A DNA stretch of 64,000 bases, from contig NC_133532.1 in assembly GCF_048544455.1 (NCBI RefSeq), positions 87,065,156 through 87,129,155 of the forward strand. The letters run 5' to 3'. A model generated the notes under the pieces. That model had not been told where the DNA came from and did not search any database. It saw only the letters and a program-made list of their open reading frames with translations. Source of the DNA: Silene latifolia (taxonomy: Eukaryota; Streptophyta; Magnoliopsida; Caryophyllales; Caryophyllaceae). Positions 21,888-33,106 of this stretch are shown here, one piece after another (within the stretch, counting starts at the first letter, position 1; the number at the start of each line of letters is the position of its first letter). Made by a program: the position numbers and the translations under genes.

Positions 21888-23633
21888 TGATCGATGCCAT
21901 TTGGTGTTCACAATTAAGCATATGTGGTCGTTGGTCAATGGTCGATACAAAACACAATTTATACTTCACAAACAACTCTACAATTAGTAAAGAGGCAAGC
22001 AAAGGTCGGATCCCAAGGGACGGGTATTGAAATGAAGATTCTATTGTAACTAGTGGTGTCTAGGGGTGTCACAAATTGGGTTGATGTAGAAGGTCACTAA
22101 ACTAAAATAGCAATGAAAATAAACTAACAAGGTAAATGAAATAAGGGTGTAAACAATTGATTAAAAGCACTAGGGTGTCATGGGTTCATAGGGGAATCAT
22201 GGGATATGATCATACAAACATGTTCTCAAATTATAAGCAAGCAATTATTGTTGTGATGGATTGAGTTGGGTTATATCTTACAATCCTAGGAAAGTTTGGG
22301 TCCCGGAGCCGAATCTCTTGGATTGTACAACACCTACAAGTCGACTTAATCTTCCCTACTTAACACATGCATGGTCTAACAAGACTCGAGTTGGGTTATG
22401 TCTTACAAGTCAAGTTGAAAGGATAGAAGATGATAGTAAATGCAAGGATTCATAGGCTTAGCATTTCATCAAATATAACATGTGCATGTATTAAGATCAA
22501 AACAAGCAAGCAAATAAGATATGAAAGCATATTAATTTAAGCATGAATCATTCCCCATGTTGGTTTCCCCTAATCACCCATTAAACCCTAGCTAAGAGAC
22601 TACTCACTCATTATCATATTGATCATGCTAGAAAGGTTGTCAATCATACTAACATAATGAAACATGATGAATAAATGAAAGTAATTAGCAATAATTAAAA
22701 AGGGATTAAGAGATTATACCTACTAATGATTCCAATAATAAAGCAAGAATAATAGAAGAACTTGATGATTGATGGAAGGTTGTCAATCTCCCAATAAACC
22801 CAATAATCTTCTAATTACCCAAAATAAATGAAGAACTAGAGAGAGATTAAAGAACTAAAACTTGGATTAAAACTTGATTAATATTTGATTACAATATTGA
22901 AGAGAGATTTGATTGATATTAACTACTCTAATTATTGATAAGAAGAACATGCTCCTCTAATTAGACTAATGGGGTATTTATAGTGCAAATTAGGAGGATG
23001 CATTAGGGTTAACTAAGGGCTAAACTAGTAATTACACTTTTTAAGTTGAGCAAGGAGCCTCCGGGATTGTCCGAGAGAAGGGCTTCTCCATTTCGTAGCT
23101 TGAAGAACGAAACTGTGCTGTGTTGCAATCCGTGCGGCTGGGAGTCGGGACGGCCGGATCTGGGTGGACGATCCGAGCGGATCGAGGAACAAGACGCTCG
23201 GATGGGCATGGGGAATCCGAGCGGATTACTGGTTAGGGCGCTCGGACGGGAGGACGGACGGATTCTCTACAATCCGCTCGGATTGTAGTTCAAAGCCTTT
23301 TCTTCTTCTTTTTCTTCCCTTTTCTTCATGGATTCCTTGGGGATTTCCTTGGGGACTCAAGGATCCTTTTCTCAACAATGCTCTTTTACTATGCTATGTA
23401 CAAAGGCCTTCTAGTCTTGTCTCTCCTTGATGCTTGGTCATTGAATATGATCAATTTAGCCTTGTTTTGCCATGAAAATGCAAGATTCTTACTCCTTTCC
23501 TACCAAGGGATCAAAATCTCAAAGAATATGCAAAACAAAGAACTAAAGATAAGAAATGACCCAAATAGGCACTAAAAAGCATAGAAACAATGGTAATTCG
23601 GGGGCTAAATATGCGCCAATTATGGTCGCATCA
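21888..23633 (-). repeat. Athila 5' LTR
   Basis: 1746 bp with the same ends as 12590-14340. The TATA box is at 22975-22982 (minus strand) and the AATCCG/CGGATT cluster at about 23125-23290. Differences from the other LTR include small indels at 22567, 22993, 23198-23250 and 23295. Confidence 0.9.
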
Positions 23634-23638
23634 CATGT
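23634..23638. repeat. Target-site duplication of Athila (right)
   Basis: CATGT, identical to 12585-12589. Confidence 0.9.
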
Positions 23639-25604
23639 ATAGACTTGTTACTAGACTTTGGCTCTTTTGCTTGAAAAATAGCCTCATTGTTATCACAATA
23701 CAAAGTGATAGGATCCTCGGCGGTAGGAACTACCTTCTGTCCCTCTAAAAATTGCCTAATCCAAACAGCTTCCTTTGCAGCTTCGGAGGCTGCAATGTAC
23801 TCAACTTCCGTTGTAGAATCAGCAGTCACAGACTCCTTGAAACTTCTCCAGCAAACCGCCCCTCCGTTCAACAAAAAGACAAAACCAGTCTGGGATTTCA
23901 AATCATCCCTATCGGTTTGGAAACTGGCATCCGTATAACCTCTTATACGTAATTTAGATTCTCCTCCGAACACTAAGAATGAATCTTTAGTCCTTCTCAA
24001 GTACTTTAGAATATTCTTGACGGCTATCCAGTGACTCTCACATGGAGTTTTCTGAAAACGACTCGTCATAGTCAAAGCATACGAGACATCAGGACGATAA
24101 CACATCATAGCATACATGATCGATCCAACAACGGAAGCATAGGGAATCGATTTCATGCGTTTATTATCCTTAGGCACAGCAGGACACTATGACTTACTCA
24201 AAGTGATCCCACTGCCCATAGGTAGAAAACCTCTCTTGGAGTTTTTCATATTGAATCGGTCAAGAATCTTATCGATATAGGCTTCTTGACTTAATGCTAA
24301 TATCCTTTTGGATCTATCCCTATAGATCCGGATACCCAAGATGCGCTGAGCTTCTCCCAAATCTTTCATTTGGAAGTGATTTCCCAACCACTTCTTAACA
24401 GAAGCAAGCATATCAACATCATTCCTAATGAGTAATATATCGTCCACATAAAGAAGTAAGAAAACAACTTTACTCCCACTAAACTTCATGTATAAACATG
24501 GTTCCTCAACACTTCGAGAAAAACCATTCTGTTTAATAACATGATCAAAACGATGATTCCAACTCCTTGATGCTTGCTTAAGACCATAAATGGATCTCTT
24601 AAGTTTGCATACTTTGTTAGGATTTTTAGGATCCACAAAACCCTCAGGTTGTGTCATGAACACTTCCTCTTCCAAAAAACCGTTCAGGAAAGCGGTTTTG
24701 ACATCCATTTGCCATATCTCATAATCATGAAATGTAGCAATCGCTAACATTATCCGAACAGATCTAAGCATAGCAACTGGTGCAAAAGTTTTATCATAGT
24801 GTAAACCATGAACCTGGGTGAAACCTTTTGCAACCAATCTAGCTTTGTAGACATCTTTATGTCCATCCATGCCGATTTTAATCTTGAATATCCACTTACA
24901 TTGAAGAGGTCGAACATCTTTAGGTAAGTCAACCAGGTCCCATACCTGATTATCGTACATGGAATCCATTTCAGATTGCATGGCCTCGAGCCATAGCTTA
25001 GAGTCAGAACTCGTAATAGCTGCTTTATAGGTCTTGGGTTCATCACTTTATAAAAGTAAAACCTCATAGTCACTATCTTCCTCGATAATACCAAGGTATC
25101 TATCAGGCTGGCGACTAACCCCTTCCGACCTCCTAGGTTCAGCAGGAACAATAACAGATTCTGACGTTGAAGGAACATCTTCCTGCACTGTCACATCAGT
25201 TTGTGGCTCTTGAACTTCATCAAGTTCAAATTTTCTCCCACTTTGTCTTCTAGAAATAAACTCCTTTTTCTACAAAGACAGCTTCACGAGCAACAAACAC
25301 TTTATTCTCGTTACTATTGTAGAAGTAATATCCACAAGTTTCCTTAGGGTAGCCTACAAAAATACATTTTTCAGAACGAGGTGGAAGCTTATCGTCATAC
25401 TTGCTCTTGACATAAGCATCACAACCCCATACTTTCATGTATCGCAGATTCGGGACTTTCCCTTTCAATATCTCACATGGAGTTTTGTCAGTTGCTTTAG
25501 TGGGACTTTTATTAAGTGATTGTACCGCAGATAAAATGGCAAAACCCCAGAATGACTTAGGTAACTCTGTTTGACTCATCATCGATCGAACCATATCTAA
25601 TAAA
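23639..25604 (-). pseudogene. Copia B pol: integrase C-terminus, RT, RNase H
   Basis: Minus strand. The integrase C-terminal part is 'MVRSMMSQTELPKSFWGFA' (25594) and 'KVWGCDAYVKSKYDDKL...KCIFVGYP' (about 25440-25340). RT has 'CKWIFKIKIGMDG' and 'ARLVAKGFTQVHGLHYDKTF' (about 24915-24775), 'MDVKTAFLNGFLEEEVFM' (about 24705-24655) and the catalytic YVDDILL (about 24450). RNase H is in 'RGYTDASFQTDRDDLKSQTG' and 'TADSTTEVEYIAASEAAKEA' (23950-23770). A stop at 24187 and frame breaks near 25030-25250 disable it. The order integrase before RT is diagnostic of Ty1/copia. The left portion of integrase and all of gag are cut off at 25605. Confidence 0.85.
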
Positions 25605-25921
25605 CACTACTACAGATACAGGCTATAACAACAGTTAAAAACCGTTGTTATATAAAAAAGCGGACGTTGTTAAAGCGTCTGTTGTAAAAGGTTTTAAAAA
25701 CGGTTGGTTTTCTTAAGGAAACCGTTGTTAAAACTATTAACAACGGATTTAAGTATAAAAACCCGTTGCGGAAAATGTGACTCAATTTTGTGGGGAAAGT
25801 TATAACAACGGGTTGTAATATACAAAACCGTTGTTATAACTAAAGACAATGGGTTTTTTATAAATAACCGTTGTTGTTTGTTCTTAAAAAATAAAAAAAA
25901 AAATTAAATTAAATATTACTA
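25605..25921. mobile_element. CACTA-type DNA transposon terminus
   Basis: Begins CACTACTACAGATACAGG directly inside the Copia B integrase frame, then carries many copies of ACCGTTGTTA and its inverse TAACAACGG (for example 25651, 25725, 25739, 25803, 25828, 25866). A CACTA end plus subterminal repeats in both orientations is the signature of En/Spm elements. The other terminus is not recognised in the window. The terminal region is joined at 25922 to copia LTR sequence. No transposase is seen. Confidence 0.7.
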
Positions 25922-26682
25922 GTGTTGGAGCTGTGTCCTCCAGTTAGTGCGGATAACGTCATTGCACATACACTTGTACGGACAAGTGGGAGCTTGTTGG
26001 GGCTGGTGTCCTTTACAGTTAGTGCAAGGACTTATAAATCTCTAAAAGGATCAAAGGGTATACTTTTGTATTATAATCAGTTGGTCCACGTTTATCAATA
26101 ACGGTTGGCTTGCTAGATAAGTTTGACGTTATTGTCATACCGATGGCGGTGATCAATTGGTCCCTAAAAGTCACACCTATAGGATACGTTTGAGAGATGT
26201 GACGGTATGAAAATACAGTCATGTAGATGCCAAATTTGACTAACCAGTTAGTCCGAGTTATTTGACTAGTAATTAGTCAAAATGTGATGTTGAGATATTA
26301 TATTTAATACGGATTAAATATTATGGGCTAAGGCGAATTAAACAGTTAATTCGTAAATTAAATATAAACGATTATATTTAATTAATGTATATTGAATGAA
26401 TTATACAATATCGTTTTTGTCGGACATGTATTAATAATTCAACTAACCCGTGTTATTAGTTGATATCTTAATAGCCGATAACCGATGACGATTTATTAAA
26501 ACCCGTCATATACATTTTAGCATCGGACCACGAGTTAAAATAAGGAGAAAATGAAAGCCCATTTCCTCCTCTTCCACTCGGTTTGGCCGAACCAAGCAAA
26601 CAAAAAGAGAGCTCTCTCTCTTTTGTAACCTAATTGTCATTTGCAGCCTACGTAGGGCTATATGGGCGGACAGTACCGTCTG
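25922..26682 (+). mobile_element. Copia D: rearranged LTR pieces
   Basis: TGTTGGAGCTGTGTCCTCCAG at 25922 looks like an LTR start. About 60 bp later comes ACAAGTGGGAGCT (a polypurine tract), then at about 25995 a second LTR start, TGTTGGGGCTGGTGTCC. The LTR that follows shares with Copia B and C the blocks around 'GTCACACCTATAGGAT' and 'GGCGGTGATCA' (26140-26190), here on the plus strand. The right end is unclear. Gene-like sequence begins about 26683. No coding sequence. Confidence 0.55.
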
Positions 26683-27879
26683 AGAGAACTACAAGATATT
26701 TGGTGATGCAGTGTCATTCGACCCAACTTACTCAACAAATAAGTATTCTATGGTTTTCACACCGTTTAGTGGTGTGGATCAGCATAAACGATCAGTGACG
26801 TTCTGTGGGGCTCTAATTGCAAGGGAAGATTATGAGTCATTTAATTGGGTTTTCAGCCGGGTTTTAGATGCAATAGGGGGGGGGGGGGAACTCGAGTACA
26901 TAATTACAGATCAGGAACCGGGTATTATAAAATCCGTTCGTCTTGTTTTCAAGACAGCGCGACATCGGTTTTGTATGTGGCATATAATGAACAAAGTGCC
27001 TAGTAAGTTTGGTGTCTCTAGGAGTGATTATTCTGACTTCATGGGGTAACTTAATGACATTTTATGGGACGAGGAGCTTGAAGCAGCAGAATTCGATGCT
27101 ATCTGGGAGCAAATTATTGAAGAGCATGGTCTTATTGCCAATGATTGGTTTGCGGACACGTATGCTATTAGAGGACAGTGGGTAATGGCACATTGCAGAG
27201 ACTTGAAGATGGCGTCTGTTGTAAGGACAACTCAAAGATCAGAGAGCGAAAATAGCTTTTTTAAGAGGTTTGAGCATAAATCAGGAACATTGGTTGAGTT
27301 TTGGATTCATTTTGAGAGCGCTATGGACCAACAAAGACATACACAAAAGCAGCTTGACAACAATGATAAGCACTCATCCCCGAAGACGTCAACACATCTG
27401 GCGTTAGAGAGTCATGGTGCAAAGGTATGCACCTATTCAACATTCTACACCTTCAAGGAAGAGGACATATACTCAGTTGATACATGTAGAACCAGAGGTT
27501 TCATTGAGAGAGACGAGCTAGAAGTAACTACGGTCAAAGATTCGTCTAGGGGAAAGAATTTTGAAGTTGCAAACAGTCCAGGTAATTACGGATTACTAAT
27601 TACTTATTGTCATTTATATTTACATTTACATTAGACATTTACATGTAATGACATTTACACTTACATTCTACATATACTTCAATACAAACACATTTACACT
27701 TACATTGTTTGTAACATTCACACTTACATGATAACCTTAACTGATGACCCAGGTACACGTAAAGCAAGGTGCAGTTGTACAATGTTTGAAAGAACTGGCA
27801 TCCTATGCCGCCATATAATATCGATTTTCAGCAAATGGGATGAAGACTATACCAGACGTGGGATGAAGAAAGGCTATTA
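26683..27879 (+). pseudogene. FAR1/FHY3-like (MULE transposase-derived) gene fragment
   Basis: Exon 1 (about 26683-27581) encodes 'NYKIFGDAVSFDPTYSTNKY', 'ESFNWVFSRVLDAI', 'YIITDQEPG' and 'ARHRFCMWHIMNKVPSKFG', the MULE transposase domain as found in plant FAR1-RELATED SEQUENCE proteins. An intron with GT/AG ends fits 27582-27752 and keeps frame into 'CSCTMFERTGILCRHIISIFS' (27768-27830), a SWIM zinc finger (CxC...CxH). In FAR1-type proteins these act in nuclear DNA binding and transcription. Here the N-terminal DNA-binding domain is absent, TAA at 27047 breaks the frame, and a G13 run (26876-26888) distorts the domain. The 3' end runs straight into a retrotransposon LTR at 27869. A MULE transposase remnant is the alternative. 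Confidence 0.75.
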
Positions 27880-29599
27880 AGCAGTGAACATATACTCGTC
27901 AAAGACAATAAAGACCTATCTATGACAAACACAACAACCTGCAAGAAGTATTCAATACCAATTCCATTTCAAGCTATATTAACAATATTAAAGGTTCCAG
28001 GGAATCTAAGGCCGTTTCTACAATATAAGAAACCATTCAATTCAACCAACAACACATGTGAACTAAAAACATAATAAATGGCCTAAAACAAGAATAAGGC
28101 CAATTATCCATTTTTCACAATAATTTACATCCAACCGAATTTTTACCCGCAACCCCAGTCTGCGCGACAGTGCAGGTTAAATCGCGGTGACCAATCACAC
28201 AACTTTGACTGACATCGATTCATCAAAGGGACCAAGGCTCGATTTTCGGCTTAATCACCAAAACATTGCAACTATCGCTATAAATTCATTTTAAGCCTAT
28301 TCTTTACAATTTCATATCATAACCTAGCCTAACATGTGCAACTACCAATATAAACATAATTTTACCATCAACATTATATTTACTACTAATATGATTCATT
28401 TCAAAAGATTACCCATTTGTTACTTATACTAAATATAACATTAATAAACCCGAAACGACAAATAATGCATGAAAAACCGCGAAACAAGCAACGGGCCAAC
28501 CCGGGCCAACCCATGGCCTGCCGTGGGCCTGCCTGGGCCTGCTGGCCGCCATCCCAAACCCTCCATTTTTCTATTTTTGTTCAGTTTAACATCGTCTGAA
28601 GCATCAATTAATCATTCCCATTTCATTTCCTTACTAATAAGTGAACTTAACATACAAAAGACATGAACTTAACCTATATTTTCATGTGAAATAAACTACT
28701 CAATTAACATTCACAAAAACCATACAAGAAAACAAGATTGTGACATTAATTCGTCGAGTAACTCGAAATATGTTACCTTTAGCAACAAAATGAGCAATTA
28801 GCACCTTGAACACCAACCCTAATATGCCAACTAGCCCCTATCTTCAACTATATACGAGTCTCCAAACTCGTCTTCTAAATCTTCACCTAAATAAACAATA
28901 AAAACACAATTATAATTACAAAAACCGAAATTATGCCCAAAATCGTCTTAAATCGACATAATGAAAACTGAAATTAAAACATACTAGGATGTAGATCTTG
29001 AAGAGAGGATTCCGAAAATATAAATTTTGCGAAAATCGGACTAGAAACGAAGAAATTATGATGAAATTAGCTTAGGTTTTTGTATAAAGATGGTGTTTTT
29101 GGTTAGATGGCCTTAGAATGTTCAAGAGAAATGAATATAGACAAAGAAAAATCAGAAGGAAAGGAGGAAGGGGAGGGTGCCGTGGAAAGGAGAGGAAAGG
29201 AGCGGGATGTGGCGGAATTTCATGAGTCGGTTTTGACTCGTTTCGACAAATAATTAGAACCGTTTGTCAAATGCAAATTCCGACAAGACCAAAGTTCTTA
29301 AACACGAGATTACAAGAAGATTGAGTACTCATATGACCCATTTCCAAAATCGTTTGCCCAATTTTCAAAAGAGTTGTCATTTTTCCCGATATGCCCTTAT
29401 TTCGAAATAAAAAGTTTTTACACGGTTTAAACTATTTTTAAACATTTCGAAACTATCAAAATAAATACTTTACTTCAAAATATAATAGAATAACATTTCA
29501 TTGAATTATTATTACTTCAAATACATTAATATTAAATTCAACTTGATTAATAAATTACTTTCGCAATATAATAACGGTCCGAAATTACGGGGTGTTACA
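27869..29599 (-). repeat. LARD 3' LTR, truncated
   Basis: Collinear with 50801-52527 from 'AAAGGCTATTAAG' to '...GGGGTGTTACA'. The portion equivalent to 49818-50800 is missing and replaced by the FAR1-like fragment. Small differences from the other copy include an extra CCTGGGCCTG near 28530. Confidence 0.85.
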
Positions 29600-29882
29600 A
29601 TCACCCCTCCTTAAAAAAAGTTTCGTCCCCGAAACTTAGAAGGAGAAATTATAGTAAACAACATCTTAATAATATAATTATAAGAAAATATAAGTATCTT
29701 TTCAATGAAACGGTGATACTCTTGTTGATCAGGCAGGAACATCCACATTTCATATCAAAGATAAGGTAAAAAGGCAAATCATTTGTAAAATTCAAAAACC
29801 AAAATACCTTCAAAACATTAATGAAGAGTTTTCAAGAATGTAAGTCTCATTCATGGAATGGAATTGCTCTTGTCGTGCACAC
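29600..29882 (-). other. LARD polypurine tract and internal end
   Basis: On the minus strand GGGGACGAAAC, a run of T and A, and AAGGAGGGGTGAT abut the LTR at 29599. This is the typical chromovirus 3' end. About 240 bp of non-coding internal sequence follow before Tat2 interrupts it. Confidence 0.7.
29878..29882. repeat. Target-site duplication of Tat2 (left)
   Basis: CACAC, identical to 46187-46191. Confidence 0.85.
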
Positions 29883-32800
29883 TGTAGATACCCGTATCCG
29901 TCGATATTGGAATTTATAGAGAACCCGACAAACACCCGATGATGATAGGACACATGTATTCGTTAGTTGTCATTGTCATTATTTGGAGCTCGTTTTACGA
30001 GGTAGAATGGGCGTCGTCGATGAAGTAATTTATTAATTTAAATGATATTTAAATTAAAGTTTGTTTTTTAAAGTAATTTCAATTTAATTTATCTTATTTT
30101 GAATTTATTTTTCCAAGTTTATTTTATTGAAAATAAAATAAATAATTGATTTGAAAAATCATTTTATGAGTATTTTTGATTTGAAAAGTCATTTATTTTA
30201 ATGGATTATTTGATTTGAAAAATCGATTTGAAAAACGAAGAAAACTCGTTTTGAACACTTGTTTTTGAGCTCGATTTTAGCTCGGTTTTTGAGCCCGTTT
30301 CTTTTGCGAATTGGCACGAATCTCGAGTACACTAACCCACCTAGACCAATACCCATCCACCCATGTTCGAACCCCCATACCATGGCCCAAATTCTCGTTC
30401 AAAACAACCCCAAGCAGCCCGCATTAAACCGCAACAGGCCCCTGTTTTGGTCGCCAATTCTCGAGCCCAAACCCGCTCCAAACACTACCAAGACCCGTAC
30501 CCATTAACCCTAACCCATACCCTAGTATCCTACCCATATTATCCTAGCTTAATCACCAAGAAAACCCCTCTCAAACCCTCACAAAAACCGATGGACAGCA
30601 GCCATACGGGATTGAGCCCGACTGCCTCCTCCTCCCTTTTACCCTATTTTTAACCCTTATAAATACCACCCCTTCACCATACATTCATTCCTCTAAGTTC
30701 TCCATACATCCTACCATCACCTACAAGCTTTAAACCTCAGAAACAAACCCTAAACATCCTCCAAAAACCCTAAACAAAACCGACACACAAACTGAAACTG
30801 TTTGTGTGTCCTCTTCGAAAACCCATTGGTTCCTCCATCAAACCTTCATAAAAATTCGAGTTTCTTGTTCCTAATTAACCACATAACATCAATATACACA
30901 TTAGACAAAGAATTATGAGCCAAATTGCCCTTGAGAGTACACGAAATCCCTCGAAAAACAGAGTGAAATAACACTCTGTTTTCGCGGTTTCTTCTTGTCT
31001 GTCCAGTTCTGTTTGTGCTCGTTTTTCGTGCCCAATTACCCAAAACGAGCAGGGGTTGCTTTAAGATTCTTGTTCTCCTCTCTTTCTAGTTTCCAAAACA
31101 TCTTTCGAATCGAATTTTCGTCGTGAAACGAGGGAGATATCACTGTTTTAAAATCGCTGTCCAGAAACTTTCCAAAACGCGTGTTTGCTTTATTCTTCGT
31201 CGACGACGGCCTCTCGAGATAAAATCTACCATCGATTACGACCCAAGACGGTGTCAAAGATACATGTAGGTTGAGGGTGCATCAAATACCCTTCTCTTTC
31301 CTTTTTTATTTCGTTTTCTTATGCTTTTTTTTTATAGTTTGTTTTTCGTTTGTTTTTGTTTGTTTATCGATTGTTTTAAATTTAACTATGAAACTAGTTA
31401 GTCCGAGTATGAGTTAAAGTAGCACCATGAACACCCGCGTTGACTTGAGATGGGAAAAGAAACCGCTCCTTCTGTCGGTCGTACACCCCCGTCTCATTTA
31501 CATATCCTCGTGTTCAAGGTAGGGCATAAATAAAACAAGTTTCTAACTTCGTTCTTCGCTTTCGACCCCCTTACTGTTTCGGCCAATCGATATACCCTAG
31601 GACCCGTTGTATGTTAGTTTAACCTCTGATTGTTAACCTAGGACATATTTAGATAACATTAATTTAATTTAATTTAATAATCTAATTAGACACGATAGGT
31701 GGCTTCGACGTAAGTTATAAAATCAATCGACGATTCTGTAAATAATTGAATGCATCTCTCTCTTTCACCTAATTTCTCGCTAGAATAAGAGTGCGTGATT
31801 AGCACCTTCTTATTGACACTCGATGAGTTAAATTAATTAGCGAATTTGACCTAATTAGACCCTTTAGGCCGTGTAGAATGCACCCTCATGCGACAATCAA
31901 TCAACATCGTTTTTTAACTCGTTTTCTAACTTGTTTCCTATCCCTTTTCGCAATCATTCGATCTAACCAATGAATCTAACTTAGGAACTAGGTTGGCTTT
32001 GTCTTGGCCGTTGGTTGGGCCGTGGGTTGGCCGTGTGTTTTGGCTTTCTCGTTTCGTTTTCCGTTCCTTGTTTATCATTTGTTCTTTGTTGTTTTGTAGC
32101 TTGTAATTTACAGTTTGTTTATCGAGTTGTAATCTTTCAAGTTTGTTTTACTTCTTTTTGAGTCAAAACCTTTTCAAAAAACCTTGGTCTTGTTTGGTTA
32201 GACGGTTATTCCCAATGCTTGTAGAAGCGTAGTAAACCGCGTGTTGTCTAAAGCAACATGGCCCGGTTTATGCTAATGCATGCTTTGGTGCGTAGCCCTA
32301 TGTCTAATTCGATGAGATTAAGCGCGAGCACGCATTACGAGGAGTGACCCAAGGCCGTGTGTCATGTAGGCCGTGAGTCACCCTCATGTGCACGGTTTTC
32401 AAGGCCAAACGGCCGTGTGTGTTGTCGCGTATTGTTTTGTATGTAACACTTGTATTTAGATCGAGTTGTATCTTTAATTCATTGTTGTGTCGGCATGAAA
32501 TGCCTGGTTTGTAATAGGTAGATCCCAACGGCTCCCCCATTCCCCCTAAGCCTTGTTTGCTTTCGTTTATATGTTGCTTAGATCAATCAACCCACATGCT
32601 AAATTACAACTTTGACAAAGTTAGTTTAGTTGCATCTAAAACGACATAGAAATTGTTGTCACATGTTAGGGTTAAAACAACGTTTGCATATCATACATCG
32701 CAGTAGCTATGACCTTGTTTGAAATCCGACACTTGACTTAGTAGAGGCCGTTATTGACGGGCGGGGTTGGGTGTCCTTATGGGCTTCCCAACACGTACCC

Positions 32801-33086
32801 TCACCCCTTACTCAAGATCTATGGTTTGTGGATCCGTCTAAATACCATTGGATTACGAGAGTCATTCAAATCGAGTGATATAGGGTACAAGTCTTTATCT
32901 TTAATCACTCGTAGTCGATTGGCTTTATGCTTTTCGATGAAAGGTGTAAAGTTGACTTGAACGGTTCCAAGTTCCCAAAAAACTTGGTGGCGACTCTAAT
33001 TTGTCTTAATTCGATTCGAAAGAACCTCGAGTCGATTATGCCTCGGTGTGGATCCCGCGGACGCAGCCTCCCGAGGGCCTTGTCCA
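29883..33086 (+). repeat. Tat2 5' LTR
   Basis: TGTAGATACCC...CCTTGTCCA, 3204 bp. Matches 42991-46186. TATA box at 30658-30665. Small open frames inside (30198-30653, 32304-32540) occur in both copies but have no recognisable domain and are taken as chance. Confidence 0.9.
30658..30665 (+). promoter_or_regulatory. TATA box in Tat2 5' LTR
   Basis: TATAAATA following a C/T-rich stretch. The region downstream is rich in CT and in AAACCCTAAAC-type motifs. The second copy is at 43766-43773 in the 3' LTR. Confidence 0.5.
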
Positions 33087-33091
33087 CGCTT

Positions 33092-33106
33092 TGGCGACTC
33101 ACTGGG
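33092..33106 (+). other. Tat2 primer binding site
   Basis: TGGCGACTCACTGGG, five bases after the LTR end, similar to the tRNA-Arg site TGGCGACTCTGCTGGGG of Ogre/Tat elements. Confidence 0.7.

Larger units (their letters stand above)
12590..23633 (-). mobile_element. Non-autonomous Athila-type Ty3/gypsy element, complete
   Basis: 11.04 kb with two LTRs (1751 and 1746 bp), perfect CATGT duplication, PBS and PPT. Minus-strand order: 5' LTR (21888-23633), PBS, gag-protease (21750-18956), repeat-rich spacer, a 536-codon ORF (17903-16293), 3' non-coding region, PPT, 3' LTR (12590-14340). No reverse transcriptase, RNase H or integrase can be found between them. It must borrow these from an autonomous Athila. 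By eye the LTRs differ at about a dozen places, so the insertion is young. Confidence 0.9.
10361..25604 (-). mobile_element. Copia B: Ty1/copia retrotransposon, 3' part
   Basis: Minus-strand order: integrase C-terminus (25604), RT, RNase H, [Athila insertion 12590-23633], RNase H end, 3' non-coding region, PPT, 3' LTR. Removing the Athila and one copy of its CATGT duplication restores the reading frame across the junction, which proves the split. Gag, the integrase core and the 5' LTR are missing beyond the CACTA boundary at 25605. Confidence 0.85.

Noticed and set aside
25605..25921. Complete short CACTA MITE
   Set aside because: Only one CACTA terminus is visible. No inverted TAGTG end is found before the copia LTR sequence at 25922.
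30198..30653. Overlapping small ORFs inside the Tat2 LTR, repeated at 43306-43761
   Set aside because: They recur only because the LTR is duplicated. They have no recognisable domain, and reading frames overlap on both strands.
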